Assembly: GCA_017535945.1 (NCBI GenBank)
Contig: JAFXTJ010000052.1
Coordinates: 1 to 64,000 of the forward strand
Reading direction: 5' to 3'
Source of the DNA: Lachnospiraceae bacterium
GTDB lineage: Bacteria > Bacillota > Clostridia > Lachnospirales > Lachnospiraceae
Length of the DNA stretch: 64,000 bases
How positions within the stretch are numbered: the first letter of the stretch is position 1; every line of letters starts with the position of its first letter. The position numbers and the translations under genes were made by a program. Under the pieces are notes generated by a model, which saw nothing but the letters and a program-made list of their open reading frames with translations, was not told where the DNA came from and ran no database searches. Shown piece by piece: positions 23,415 to 32,796 of the stretch.

Positions 23415-25046
23415 ATGAACAACAGGAAAGCGGATAACAGGATCTTTCTCCTCCTCTTTGCTGTCCTCGCGGCAGCCGGTGCCGCGCTGCGTTTCTTTCG
23501 TTTCGGAATGGTCCCGGCCGGTCTCAACCAGGACGAAGCCTCGATCGGTTATGACGCCTACTGTCTCGCAACCTGGGGAATGGACCGGAACGGCTATCAC
23601 TGGCCGGTTTATCCGATCTCCTGGGGATCCGGCGGCGGCAGTCCGCTCCTGGACTACCTGGTGACCCTGTCCACCGCGTTATTCGGCAAAAATATCTATT
23701 CCCTGCGTCTCGTGCCGGCGCTCCTCGGAAGCCTCACACCGCCCCTTCTGGCGCTGCTTCCCTTTGCCGTCCCGCAGAACGCGGAACAAAACAGTGAAGC
23801 ATCCGGCAGTCTCAGGCAGTTCTTTTCTCTGGCGATCCTGTTCCCGGCCGTCGTAAATCCCTGGCATCTGATGATGAGCCGCTGGACACTGGATGCCAAT
23901 ATCCTGCCGTTCTTCCTGACGCTGTCTGTTCTGTCCTTTCTTCATGCGGCCGCATCGACTGTCCGCCGGCTGCCGAAATATCTGCTTTCCGCTTTCTGCT
24001 TTGCTCTGTGTACGTGGTCCTACGGTTCCGCCACACTGGTGGTGCCGCTCGCCCTTGTGCTCATCGGGATCTGCTGCGTGCGGAACGGGAGGATGACACT
24101 GCGGGAACTCTTCCTCTCCGCCTTGATCTTTGTCCTGACACTTTCCCCGCTGATCCTGTTTTTTGCGGTCAATCTGTCCGGGCGCGGTCCGATCGAGACG
24201 CCCTGGTTCTCGGTCCCCGTCCTCACCGCCTCCCGGAGCGTTTTCTCCTCCGGAAGCGAACTACTTTCGCTCATATTAAATAACATTCGATATTTAATTA
24301 TCTTCTTCACCGTCGGCGCTGAACGGGACGAGTTATACTGCAATGTCCTGCCGGGCTTTGCGCAGATGTACCGGTTCACCTTCCCGCTGACACTGGGCGG
24401 GATCTTCCTCTCCGTCAGGCGGATGCAAAAAAAGCACCCGGAGGATACGATATTCGTGATCCTGACCGGCTGCACGGCCGTATTCTCCCTTTTCATCGAA
24501 CTGGACATCAACCGCATGACCATGCTGCTGGTCCCGTTCCTGTATTTTCAGGCTCTGGCCCTGCAGGCTCTGTGGCAGAAGAAAAAGGCTGCCGCAGTAG
24601 CCGTCTGTGCGCTCATTCTCTGCGGAGCACTCCTGTTCACCCATGATTACTTCGGCGAGAGATACCGGGAATTAGCCTGTTCGGACGGATTCTTCATGCC
24701 GGGTTACGCGGAAGCCGCTCAGGCCGCCGCCGCGACCGCCGGAGACGGGAAACAGATCGTTTCCACCTACACCCGCGTCGCCGCACCGTTCGTCGTGGCA
24801 CTCTATGCAACGGGTACGCCGCCGGAGGAATTCCGGGACACCGTGGTATGGAAGGACGAAACGGCGGAATTCCGCATTGCCTCGGCTTTCTCTGATTTTG
24901 TCTTCGGATTGCCGGAGGATCTCTCCGGGATCGATCTGGACAGGCAGGTACTGATCCTGCATCAGTCGGAACTGGACGGTTTCCCCGGGATCGAAGCTGC
25001 GGAGATCACCGCTTACGGGGATTTTGCCCTGGTCAGGAAGCCCTGA
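23415..25046 (+). CDS. PMT-like (GT39/GT-C) membrane glycosyltransferase
   Basis: A 543-residue multipass protein with the GT-C acid motif in the first outer loop (GLNQDEASIGYDAY, D40/E41), as in polyprenyl-phosphate-sugar dependent transferases. About eleven helices are followed by a soluble 150-residue C-terminal domain. It would transfer a sugar from a lipid carrier to a protein or glycan outside the cell; donor and acceptor are unknown. The ATG follows AAAGGAGC. It is alone on the plus strand, convergent with another GT-C-like gene 9 bases away. A short AT-rich palindromic stretch (24275-24298) stands out from its GC-rich surroundings. Confidence 0.82.
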   Translation: MNNRKADNRIFLLLFAVLAAAGAALRFFRFGMVPAGLNQDEASIGYDAYCLATWGMDRNGYHWPVYPISWGSGGGSPLLDYLVTLSTALFGKNIYSLRLVPALLGSLTPPLLALLPFAVPQNAEQNSEASGSLRQFFSLAILFPAVVNPWHLMMSRWTLDANILPFFLTLSVLSFLHAAASTVRRLPKYLLSAFCFALCTWSYGSATLVVPLALVLIGICCVRNGRMTLRELFLSALIFVLTLSPLILFFAVNLSGRGPIETPWFSVPVLTASRSVFSSGSELLSLILNNIRYLIIFFTVGAERDELYCNVLPGFAQMYRFTFPLTLGGIFLSVRRMQKKHPEDTIFVILTGCTAVFSLFIELDINRMTMLLVPFLYFQALALQALWQKKKAAAVAVCALILCGALLFTHDYFGERYRELACSDGFFMPGYAEAAQAAAATAGDGKQIVSTYTRVAAPFVVALYATGTPPEEFRDTVVWKDETAEFRIASAFSDFVFGLPEDLSGIDLDRQVLILHQSELDGFPGIEAAEITAYGDFALVRKP

Positions 25047-25055
25047 ACCGTTTCC

Positions 25056-26300
25056 CTATCTCCCGTCTTCGCGCAGCAGAATGAGTCTGTGCACCAGTAT
25101 CCAGGAAGTCAGGAAAAACGCAGCCAGATAGATAAGTGCCAGCAGATGCAGGGAGACGCCCACCGCATCCATGCGTGCCGCACGGATGAAGATGATAAAG
25201 GTGCCGATATTGAGGACGCAGGCAGGCACGACCGATTCACGCGGCAGCAGGGCGATCAGGAGGCTGAACAGGAGCACGGCGCCGTAATCATACCGGTCAT
25301 GCATGGACGGCAGGAACATGACGCAGGTCCAGATCTGCCAGGCCAGCAGATAGAGCAGCCGCACCGGATCCCGCAGATCCCGTCGGATCGCCAGCGCAAC
25401 CGACAGCGCGAGCAGCATCATCGTGAAGATCACCGCCGGCAGCGCCAGCGTCCCCAGATACTCGTCCAGTCCGAAATTATACGCATTCGGATAATTGGCC
25501 ACCATCCCGTAATTCTCCGAGAACGAGGTCGTCCCGTAGTCCGTTCCCTCCGTCATCTGCATGAAATAGGTGAAGTAGGTGGCCCTCAGGCCGCGTCCGC
25601 AGAGCACCGCCGGAAGACCCGCGACGAGATAGCAGCCCGGGATCCACAGAAACTGCAGGATACTGAAATTCTTCTTCAGGAAGTAGAGCAGCACGAAAAA
25701 CGGGAAGAAGAAGACGGACTGCAGTTTGAAGGAAAAACTGATCCCCAGCATGGCAAAAGCGAGCGTGGGCCGGTCTTTGATGAGGAGCAGATAGACAGCA
25801 AGCAGGGCGAAAAAGATATAGAAACCGTCGCACTGCTTCCACAATGCGCTCTCCATGAAGACAAACGGCAGATAGCAGGTAAGCGCCGACATATAAGCCG
25901 CTTTTAACGGCGCATCGGCCGCGCCGCGGATCAGGAACAGATCCCGCAGGAGGAAATATACCAGTCCCGCAATGAGATAATCAAAGATGCAGGAGAACAG
26001 GGAGGCCAGTACCCAGGGCTCCCAGGGGGAAAGCCCGATGACGGCATACATGATATTGAAGGGGACATAGTAGTCTCCGATCACCTGCCGCATGCCTGCC
26101 ACAAACCCGAGTTCCCTGTAGGTGTCAGGCCAGCCTTTGATGTAGAGCTCATAATCCGAGGAAATGGTGGTTTCCGGCGCCAGCTTCCATCGGATGATGA
26201 GGGATCCCGCAAAGAGGAGCACCAGGATGACCCGGTGGATCGTCTCCCGGGAAAGCCCCAGCAGGAATCTGTCAAGCGCGGTCAGTTTTCTGTTCTTCAT
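25056..26300 (-). CDS. GT-C/GT87-like membrane protein
   Basis: A 414-residue protein with about ten helices. ISSDYELYIKGWPDTYRELG (D49 region) is the acid motif after the first helix, as in GT-C mannosyl- or glucosyltransferases that use lipid-linked sugars. FLPSMHDRYDYGAVLL resembles the MHERY motif of that group. It overlaps the upstream GT39-like gene by 29 bases, so the two are cotranslated from one mRNA. No transferase substrate can be read. Confidence 0.8.
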   Translation of the reverse strand: MKNRKLTALDRFLLGLSRETIHRVILVLLFAGSLIIRWKLAPETTISSDYELYIKGWPDTYRELGFVAGMRQVIGDYYVPFNIMYAVIGLSPWEPWVLASLFSCIFDYLIAGLVYFLLRDLFLIRGAADAPLKAAYMSALTCYLPFVFMESALWKQCDGFYIFFALLAVYLLLIKDRPTLAFAMLGISFSFKLQSVFFFPFFVLLYFLKKNFSILQFLWIPGCYLVAGLPAVLCGRGLRATYFTYFMQMTEGTDYGTTSFSENYGMVANYPNAYNFGLDEYLGTLALPAVIFTMMLLALSVALAIRRDLRDPVRLLYLLAWQIWTCVMFLPSMHDRYDYGAVLLFSLLIALLPRESVVPACVLNIGTFIIFIRAARMDAVGVSLHLLALIYLAAFFLTSWILVHRLILLREDGR

Positions 26301-27894
26301 GTTTCCCGATCCCTTTCTGTCCGATCCGGATGCGCATCAGATGATCCGCCGCCCCGGCTGCCGCAAAAGGCAGGAAGGCCGCCTCGTAGCGGAGCGCATA
26401 GCGCGCAGCCGCTTCCCAGATCTCATGAAAAAGCATCCCTCCGAAGATGAACAGCAGCAGCAGACCCGCTTCGCCGGCCAGCCGTCTTCTGCCCCTTATG
26501 AGAGAGAGCATCCCGTGGATGCTGAAGTAACAAAGGAGCAGATGGAAGAGATGCATTACTCCCTGCATGATATGGTATCCGGTCCCAAAGGTCAAGTCAT
26601 CGGCCAGTGCGGGACGCAGGCCCTCCTGATGCCGGCCGGTCAGTTCCTGTTCCCGGAGGCTCCCCTTGGTGGGATCCCCCCATTGCGACAGGTATTTCCA
26701 GCCGAAGAAGCGGACCGTGTACCCGGGATGCGCGGCAAAGAGCCGGCAGCGCTCCCCGATCCTGTCCCATGCGAGGACCGCCGCCCTGTCACTGTCCAGC
26801 TCCGCCTCCGTCAGGAGCCGTCTGTTCTCTCCGTTGTACCAGCCGTACAGTCCGGTCCCTGTCTCTTCCAGCCCCATCGCGATGTAGGCCGCTCCCGGTT
26901 CCCCGGCCGCCACCCGGTATCCGCTCACAGCCTCATAATACCCGTTCAGTGCCTTTTGCGACAGGAGCGGCAGAAAGACAAGCCCCAGGACCGCGGCCAC
27001 GATCACGGCAGCCTCGCGGTATTTCTTCTCCTTCAGCCTGCCGGGGAGGAGGAACACGCCGGTCATTCCCATGGCGATCAGCGCAATGAGCCCGTTCGTC
27101 TTGATGAAAAATGACAGGGAAGCGAGAAGTACGGCAGGCACAGCCGGACCGGGACGGTTCCTCTTCAGGAACAGGATCCAGAAATACAGGGCCCCAAACA
27201 GCGGACCCATGCTCCAGATATCGTTATAGATGTAAGTGACATAGACATACAGCGCCAGAAATCCCGTACCGATCAGATTCCAGAATGCCAGTACCCGCAG
27301 ATCCTCAAACAGTTCCCAGGTGATCTCATACAGAAAGAACATCGTAAACCAGATCGATACGGCATTGCAGACCTGAAAGGCGGTCATGTTCTGCTCTCCG
27401 GAGAGCCGCATGATCCATCCGGACAGGAGGCAGTAGGAAAGCTGGTGCGGGCAGTAGACCAGATAGCCGCGATCGATGTCCGAATAATCCCCGCGCAGGA
27501 ACTGCTGCGTGATCTCATGCAGCATTCCGGCATCGTTGGTGGGAAGCCCGCGGATCACGGCTATAAGGAAGGCACAGAACCCGATGAGCAGTACGGAGAA
27601 AACGGCAAAACCGGGACCGGGGATCAGGATCCGCCAGGAACCGAAAAACCGCGGGGAACGGTTTTTCAGATACGGATCCGCAAGCCGCAGGATCCCCCAC
27701 AGGATCCCCAGTGCGGCAATAAGCGATAACACGGCGAGGATCGGGGAGGTCCGCACAAGCTCCGGGAGGTCATTTTCCTCGTACTGTCTGTACACAATGG
27801 TGAAAAACAGTCCGAAGACGAACAACAGGAGGCACAGCCCCCCGATCACCGCAGCCAGGATCCGGTAGAAACCCGACGTGAACCGCTTCTCCAT
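26272..27894 (-). CDS. GT39-like membrane glycosyltransferase
   Basis: A 540-residue multipass protein. After the first outer helices GLPTNDAGMLHEITQQFLRG carries the conserved acid (D121). A PHQLSYCLLSGW segment, several helices up to about residue 330, a soluble loop (GLYGWYNGENRRLLTEAELD, FFGWKYLSQWGDP) and three further helices follow. This layout fits the ArnT/PMT class. It lies between the clostripain gene (10 bases upstream) and the GT87-like gene (29-base overlap), so protease and two transferases form one operon. Confidence 0.8.
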   Translation of the reverse strand: MEKRFTSGFYRILAAVIGGLCLLLFVFGLFFTIVYRQYEENDLPELVRTSPILAVLSLIAALGILWGILRLADPYLKNRSPRFFGSWRILIPGPGFAVFSVLLIGFCAFLIAVIRGLPTNDAGMLHEITQQFLRGDYSDIDRGYLVYCPHQLSYCLLSGWIMRLSGEQNMTAFQVCNAVSIWFTMFFLYEITWELFEDLRVLAFWNLIGTGFLALYVYVTYIYNDIWSMGPLFGALYFWILFLKRNRPGPAVPAVLLASLSFFIKTNGLIALIAMGMTGVFLLPGRLKEKKYREAAVIVAAVLGLVFLPLLSQKALNGYYEAVSGYRVAAGEPGAAYIAMGLEETGTGLYGWYNGENRRLLTEAELDSDRAAVLAWDRIGERCRLFAAHPGYTVRFFGWKYLSQWGDPTKGSLREQELTGRHQEGLRPALADDLTFGTGYHIMQGVMHLFHLLLCYFSIHGMLSLIRGRRRLAGEAGLLLLFIFGGMLFHEIWEAAARYALRYEAAFLPFAAAGAADHLMRIRIGQKGIGKHEEQKTDRA

Positions 27895-27904
27895 GAATGC
27901 CCCG

Positions 27905-30319
27905 TTATCCCTCGACAGCCGGTGTCCAGTGATCCTTGTTATAGATATCCGTCAGCCGGTAAAGCATCCGCACGCGGCCGCTCCCGACGTCGGTATTGCT
28001 GATCCGCAGATCCTCCATCGCACCGGATACCGTCAGCGTCTCCCCGAGGAAGTAACTGTCCGAATACTCGCCGTCATAAGTATAGAAATCGGCGAGGAAA
28101 TCGAGACGGTCCCCGTCGACAAGTTCCGTCAGGTTCTTGGCGATGACTTCGATCCCGGTCTCTTCATAATCATAATTCGCTCCGATCACCACACCGTACG
28201 GATGCGCATCGTCAAAGGTGACGAGGAGGTTCACGCGCTCATCGTTGAGCATCGCCGGCACATAGCCCGTGATCGCGCCGTCGCACTGATCGATATAGTA
28301 ATAAGCCACCGGCTGCCCTTCAATGGAGACCCAGGTGCGGTCCTGCGGCGCCAGAAGGTTGCCGTTGTCATCGAATTCATAGACGTTGTCCAGCCCGAGG
28401 TCGACATAACCCTCGCCGTCGTCATAGAACATGTTGAGGACCAGTTCCTGCACCATGGACCAGGCGGTCTCGTCGAGACAGAGCACCCGGTTGCCCGAAC
28501 CGTCCTCCTGCCAGACGAGCTCCGTATCCGGGAAACTGTTTTCGGAGATGTAGGTCGCCGCCACATCCGGCGCCACGCCCCTGTCGAGGAACGAGCAGTT
28601 CGAGGAGGTCAGTCCGGAGACGCCCGTGAGATTGCCGGAGAGCATCGTGGAGAGCAGCTGTGTCAGCGCATCCGCTCCGTCGTAAAGAGACGATGACCCG
28701 CCGGTCATGCTCTCGTATGCGCTCTGCGGACCGCCTGCGGCAGCCTGGCCGTAGGCACTCATGGAAGCGGCCTCCTGGATCATGCGCGTGTAGGATTCGT
28801 CCATTCCGATGGCTTCATAGGTATTCACGGCGGAATCGACATTGGAAAGCCGCTTTGCCGGGAAATAGATCGAGAGTCCGTACGAATTGGGGATATTCTC
28901 CGAGGTCATATTGTACTTGACGGCACCCCGGATCCGCTCCGCGAGCGCCTGTCCCTCTTCCGTCCCCATATTCATGGCGAGATGCACGAGATCCACCTGA
29001 TCGAGTTTGGATGAGGCGGCAAATTCCCGCGCTCCTCTTCTGGCATCGGAAACCGCTGCATATTCCCCGTCCGAGATCATCTTCGAGGTGGAGGAGGCAA
29101 ATTCTTTCAGGCTCTCCGGGACCGTGAAGGAGAGTTCCGCCAGATCCACCACGGACAGTGTCGTCTTCTGCCCCGGCGCACTCGAAGCGCAGGCTGTGGT
29201 AAAGGTGTCCGCAATGCACTTGCCGATCTCCACCGTGGGTTTGCCGGGATCCTTTGACAGTTCCGTCAGCCATGTGGTGTAATACCAGCCCACGCCGGGC
29301 TCCGTCTCCTCCGAGGCGATCATGTAATCGGCGTACTCCGATACGACAAGCCCGGTCTCCACCGTCGCCATGAGACAGGCGTCAAAACCGACAAAATCGT
29401 AGGTGAGTCCGCCCTGCTTGAGCGCCTTGCCGATATTTGCGAGATCCATGGAGCCGGCACGGGGGTTCTTCTCATCATAACCGTAGCCCGACACCGAGCC
29501 GCCGCCGTGATCCCAGAAGATCAGATCATAGCGGTTGCCGCTCGTGTTCTTCTTTGCCCAGTTCAGGAACTGTACCAGTGTGGCGGGGTCCACCATGGAG
29601 CCGGTGCCCATATTGCTCTCCAGACACCTCATCCCGTTGTCCGCCACCTCATAGATCTGGTTGACGCCGGAGGAGATCACGCGGTTCTGCCAGCTACGGC
29701 AGCCGCCGGTATAGACGTAGATCCGCACATGATCGTTGATGGAGGCATCGATCATCTCCTGCAGATCGCGGCTGGCCATGCCGCTCTTGGACTCCAGGTC
29801 CGTGCCGCACAGGTAGATCAGGATCACATTGGTGTCGTCCCCGCCGCCGCGGATGACAGTGCGCTTCTCACGCGCCCCGTCAGCCACCGCCGTGTTCAGC
29901 TGTCCCGTCTGATAGGCGGTATCCTTCCAGTCACCGTAATCCGTGCTGCTCGTATACGATCCGCCGCCGCCCAGGAGCGCGGTCAGGAGCGATCCCATGT
30001 CCGTTCCGCCCTGCGCCTGTCCCGATGCGGTCTGTGTTTCGGTCACGGACGGTGTCTCCGCCGTTCCCGCAGGCTCCGTATCGGATCCGCCGAGACTGCG
30101 GAACAGGAAGAATACCACCAGCAGGATGGCGATCGCTCCCATGGAGATCCCGCCGCCGCGCACCGGCGCCGAAGAAGATCTGTTTCCGGACGGCTGTCCG
30201 CCGCCGTGGAAATTGGAGCCGCTCCCCACAGGACCCGTACCGAGTCCCTCTCCTCTTCTGTGGACCCCCGTGCCCCCTTCCGTGATGTGTTTCTGTCTGC
30301 CGCCCGGCCTCTGTGCCAT
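27905..30319 (-). CDS. Clostripain-family (C11) cysteine protease, membrane anchored
   Basis: An 804-residue surface protease. A short cytoplasmic tail (GVHRRGEGLGTGPVG), a TM helix (about 58-75), a low-complexity linker, then the C11 domain: H271 in FWDHGGGS and C315 in VGFDACLMATVE form the dyad. CGTDLESKSGMASRDLQ marks the start of the fold. The 400-residue C-terminal part (from about residue 560) is beta-rich and may recognise substrate or wall. C11 enzymes usually cleave after arginine. The GxGLGTGPVG tail recurs, from memory, in unrelated Lachnospiraceae membrane proteins. It is first in an operon with two glycosyltransferase genes. Confidence 0.9.
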   Translation of the reverse strand: MAQRPGGRQKHITEGGTGVHRRGEGLGTGPVGSGSNFHGGGQPSGNRSSSAPVRGGGISMGAIAILLVVFFLFRSLGGSDTEPAGTAETPSVTETQTASGQAQGGTDMGSLLTALLGGGGSYTSSTDYGDWKDTAYQTGQLNTAVADGAREKRTVIRGGGDDTNVILIYLCGTDLESKSGMASRDLQEMIDASINDHVRIYVYTGGCRSWQNRVISSGVNQIYEVADNGMRCLESNMGTGSMVDPATLVQFLNWAKKNTSGNRYDLIFWDHGGGSVSGYGYDEKNPRAGSMDLANIGKALKQGGLTYDFVGFDACLMATVETGLVVSEYADYMIASEETEPGVGWYYTTWLTELSKDPGKPTVEIGKCIADTFTTACASSAPGQKTTLSVVDLAELSFTVPESLKEFASSTSKMISDGEYAAVSDARRGAREFAASSKLDQVDLVHLAMNMGTEEGQALAERIRGAVKYNMTSENIPNSYGLSIYFPAKRLSNVDSAVNTYEAIGMDESYTRMIQEAASMSAYGQAAAGGPQSAYESMTGGSSSLYDGADALTQLLSTMLSGNLTGVSGLTSSNCSFLDRGVAPDVAATYISENSFPDTELVWQEDGSGNRVLCLDETAWSMVQELVLNMFYDDGEGYVDLGLDNVYEFDDNGNLLAPQDRTWVSIEGQPVAYYYIDQCDGAITGYVPAMLNDERVNLLVTFDDAHPYGVVIGANYDYEETGIEVIAKNLTELVDGDRLDFLADFYTYDGEYSDSYFLGETLTVSGAMEDLRISNTDVGSGRVRMLYRLTDIYNKDHWTPAVEG

Positions 30320-30383
30320 AGTATGTTCTCCTTACGGTTTCATCAGTTTCCGAATACACTCTCCGCTTCGCAGAGTCCCTGTC

Positions 30384-30412
30384 AGTATACCAAAATACGG
30401 TATCAACGACAA
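30384..30412 (-). promoter_or_regulatory. Promoter of the clostripain operon
   Basis: Minus-strand TTGTCG (30412-30407) and TATACT (30389-30384), spacer 17 bases. The spacer contains ATACC and GGTAT as a small inverted repeat that could be an operator. Confidence 0.5.
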
Positions 30413-30437
30413 GCAGAAGCCCCCTTCCCGCTCCAAC

Positions 30438-30465
30438 TTGACGTTTCCCCCAAAAAGACTATAAT
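30438..30465 (+). promoter_or_regulatory. Promoter of the lipoprotein/malQ/pfkA/trmH run
   Basis: TTGACG (30438-30443) and TATAAT (30460-30465), spacer 16 bases, about 40 bases before the lipoprotein start codon. Confidence 0.75.
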
Positions 30466-30505
30466 CTTTGGTGTTTATTTCATTCGTTACCGGAGGAGAA
30501 TAATT

Positions 30506-31255
30506 ATGAAAAAACTGACACTGATCCTGATGGGCACCGCCCTGACCCTGTCTCTCGCAGCCTGCGGCTCCAAACCCGCGGCTCCCGCATCCGCACCTTC
30601 CACCTTTGAAGATGTCAAGGGCGAAGGCGTCATGACGCACGCCGAGTATATCAATGCCCCGGTCGATTCCGAGGTGACCATTGAGACCTACGTGCAGGCC
30701 AAGCAGGAATGGTGGGAGGACAAGGCCACCATCTATACGCAGGACCGCGACGGCGCTTACTTTATCTATGAGATGAACTGCTCCAAGGAAGACTACGAGA
30801 AGTTAAAGCCCGGCACCAAGATCAAGGTCACCGGCTACCGCGGAGAGTTCAACGGCGAGCAGGAGATCGCTTCCGGTTCGACCTTTGAGATCGAAGACGG
30901 CAATTACATCGCCCCCGCTCTGGATGCGACGCAGCTGCTCGGCTCCGACACCCTCATCGATCACCAGAACGAGTTCGTCTCCTTCTCCTCTCTTAAAGTG
31001 GAGGACAAAGGCGACGGTCAGGCCTTCTTCTACAACTGGGACAATTCCGGCACGCAGGGCGACGACCTCTATTTCGACGCATCCGTGAACGGCAATACCT
31101 ATACCTTTACCGTGGAGAGCTACCTCTGCAACAAGGACAGCGATGTCTACAAGGCGGTGGAGGGTCTCAAGGTCGGCGACACCATCGACTGCGAGGGCTT
31201 CCTGTACTGGTATGAGGGGGCCAACCCCCACATCACCAAAGTCACGGTGAAATGA
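30506..31255 (+). CDS. Lipoprotein with OB-fold-like repeats
   Basis: A 249-residue lipoprotein (signal ending LAAC, C20). The mature part contains two similar units, each resembling an OB-fold nucleic-acid-binding-like domain: VTIETYVQAKQEWW to IKVTGYRGEFNGEQEI, and FVSFSSLKVEDKGDGQAFFY to IDCEGFLYWYEGANPHITKV. Such OB lipoproteins are frequent in Lachnospiraceae and their ligand is unknown. The ATG at 30506 follows GGAGGAGAA. Its TGA overlaps the ATGATG start of malQ. Confidence 0.85.
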   Translation: MKKLTLILMGTALTLSLAACGSKPAAPASAPSTFEDVKGEGVMTHAEYINAPVDSEVTIETYVQAKQEWWEDKATIYTQDRDGAYFIYEMNCSKEDYEKLKPGTKIKVTGYRGEFNGEQEIASGSTFEIEDGNYIAPALDATQLLGSDTLIDHQNEFVSFSSLKVEDKGDGQAFFYNWDNSGTQGDDLYFDASVNGNTYTFTVESYLCNKDSDVYKAVEGLKVGDTIDCEGFLYWYEGANPHITKVTVK

Positions 31256-32796
31256 TGAAGATGCAGCGCGAAGCAGGCATCCTGTTCCCTGTATTCTCCC
31301 TGCCGTCCCGCTTCGGCATCGGCTGCTTCTCCAAAGAAGCCTATGCTTTCATCGACTTTCTGGCCCGTTCCGGACAGAGTTACTGGCAGATCCTGCCCAT
31401 CGGTCCCACGGGCTTCGGCGATTCCCCGTACCAGCCGTTTTCGGCTTTTGCGGGGAATCCGTATTTTATCTGCCTTGAAACGCTGATCGAAGATGGACTT
31501 CTGACCTGGGACGAGGTGAATTCCAAAGATTTCGGCAGCGATCAGGAGCGTGTGGATTACGGACGCCTCTATGAGAACCGGTTCCCGCTTCTTTCCCTGG
31601 CGCATGAGCGGTTTCTGGAAAAAGGTCTGGACCGGGAGAAAGCCTATAAGGACTATTGCAAAAAGGAGAGCTTCTGGCTCGAGGACTACGCGCTGTTCAT
31701 GGCCATCAAGGGCGATCAGGGCGGCAAACCCTGGACCGAATGGGATGCCCCCCTGCGTAAGCGCGATAAAACAGCCCTTGCCGAGGCGAAAAAGCGCCTG
31801 GCAAAAGAGATCTCCTCTTATGAATTCCGCCAGTTCAAGTTTGATGAACAGTGGCATAAGCTGCATGCCTATGCGGCCGAAAAGAACATCCGGATCATCG
31901 GCGATCTGCCGTTTTATACCGCGCTCGACTCCGCCGATGTATGGGCCCATCCGGAAGCTTTTCTCATGAACAAAGATCTGACCCCCTCTGTCGTGGCCGG
32001 CTGCCCGCCCGATGCGTTCTCCGCCACCGGACAGCTCTGGGGGAACCCCATCTATGACTGGAATGCCGAAAAGAAACGCGGTTTCTCCTGGTGGATCGCG
32101 CGGATCAGGCGCAATTATGAATTCTACGATGTCATCCGCATCGATCATTTCCACGGTTTCGCGGAGTATTACGCGATCCCCTTCAAGGATACCGATGCGC
32201 TCCACGGCAAGATGCACAAGGGACCGGGCATGGATTTCTTCCGCGCCGTCCGCGAGCAGTTGGGTGACGTGCCGATGATCGCGGAGGATCTGGGCAATAA
32301 CACGCCGGAGAAGGAAAAACTTCTGGCTGACAGCGGTCTGCCCGGGATGAAAGTCCTGCAGTTTGCCTTTACCAGCTGGAACAGCGCCTATACGACGCAC
32401 AAGCACATCAAAAACTGCGTGGTCTACACCGGCACGCACGACAACACGCCCTCCCGCGCCTGGATCGAGGAGATCAATGACGGGGAGCGCGATTTTGTGC
32501 GCCGCTATACCAATTCCATGGATACGGACTATGGCCGCTTCGTATGGGATTTCATCCGCGAAGCCTACCGCTCCGTGGCGGATCTGTGCATCATCCCCCT
32601 GACCGACTATCTGGTCAAGGGACGGGAAGCGCGGATCAACACCCCCGGACGCGCCGAAGACAACTGGCAGTGGCGCTTAAAGCCTGACTTCCTCTCCGAG
32701 GATCTGGCGCAGAGCATCCGCCGCCTCGCCGATACCTATGACCGTCTGCCCAAACCGGAGGAAACCGGCAAAACCAAGGAGAAAGCCCATGAGTAA
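31252..32796 (+). CDS. malQ: 4-alpha-glucanotransferase
   Basis: Disproportionates maltodextrins and glycogen chains in the cytoplasm (GH77). The 514 residues include SRFGIGCFSKEAYAFIDFL, the first barrel motif GDLPFYTALDSADVW, the nucleophile region VIRIDHFHGF, the acid/base IAEDLGNN and TGTHDNTPS. Start: ATG at 31252 or the adjacent ATG, with GGTGA before it; translation is probably coupled to the lipoprotein gene. The last eight bases overlap pfkA, and a sugar ABC operon lies 15 kb away. Confidence 0.96.
   Translation: MMKMQREAGILFPVFSLPSRFGIGCFSKEAYAFIDFLARSGQSYWQILPIGPTGFGDSPYQPFSAFAGNPYFICLETLIEDGLLTWDEVNSKDFGSDQERVDYGRLYENRFPLLSLAHERFLEKGLDREKAYKDYCKKESFWLEDYALFMAIKGDQGGKPWTEWDAPLRKRDKTALAEAKKRLAKEISSYEFRQFKFDEQWHKLHAYAAEKNIRIIGDLPFYTALDSADVWAHPEAFLMNKDLTPSVVAGCPPDAFSATGQLWGNPIYDWNAEKKRGFSWWIARIRRNYEFYDVIRIDHFHGFAEYYAIPFKDTDALHGKMHKGPGMDFFRAVREQLGDVPMIAEDLGNNTPEKEKLLADSGLPGMKVLQFAFTSWNSAYTTHKHIKNCVVYTGTHDNTPSRAWIEEINDGERDFVRRYTNSMDTDYGRFVWDFIREAYRSVADLCIIPLTDYLVKGREARINTPGRAEDNWQWRLKPDFLSEDLAQSIRRLADTYDRLPKPEETGKTKEKAHE

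Noticed and set aside
24275..24298. Insertion site or attachment site in the GT39-like gene
   Set aside because: The reading frame is continuous through it and no integrase, transposase or target duplication is nearby.
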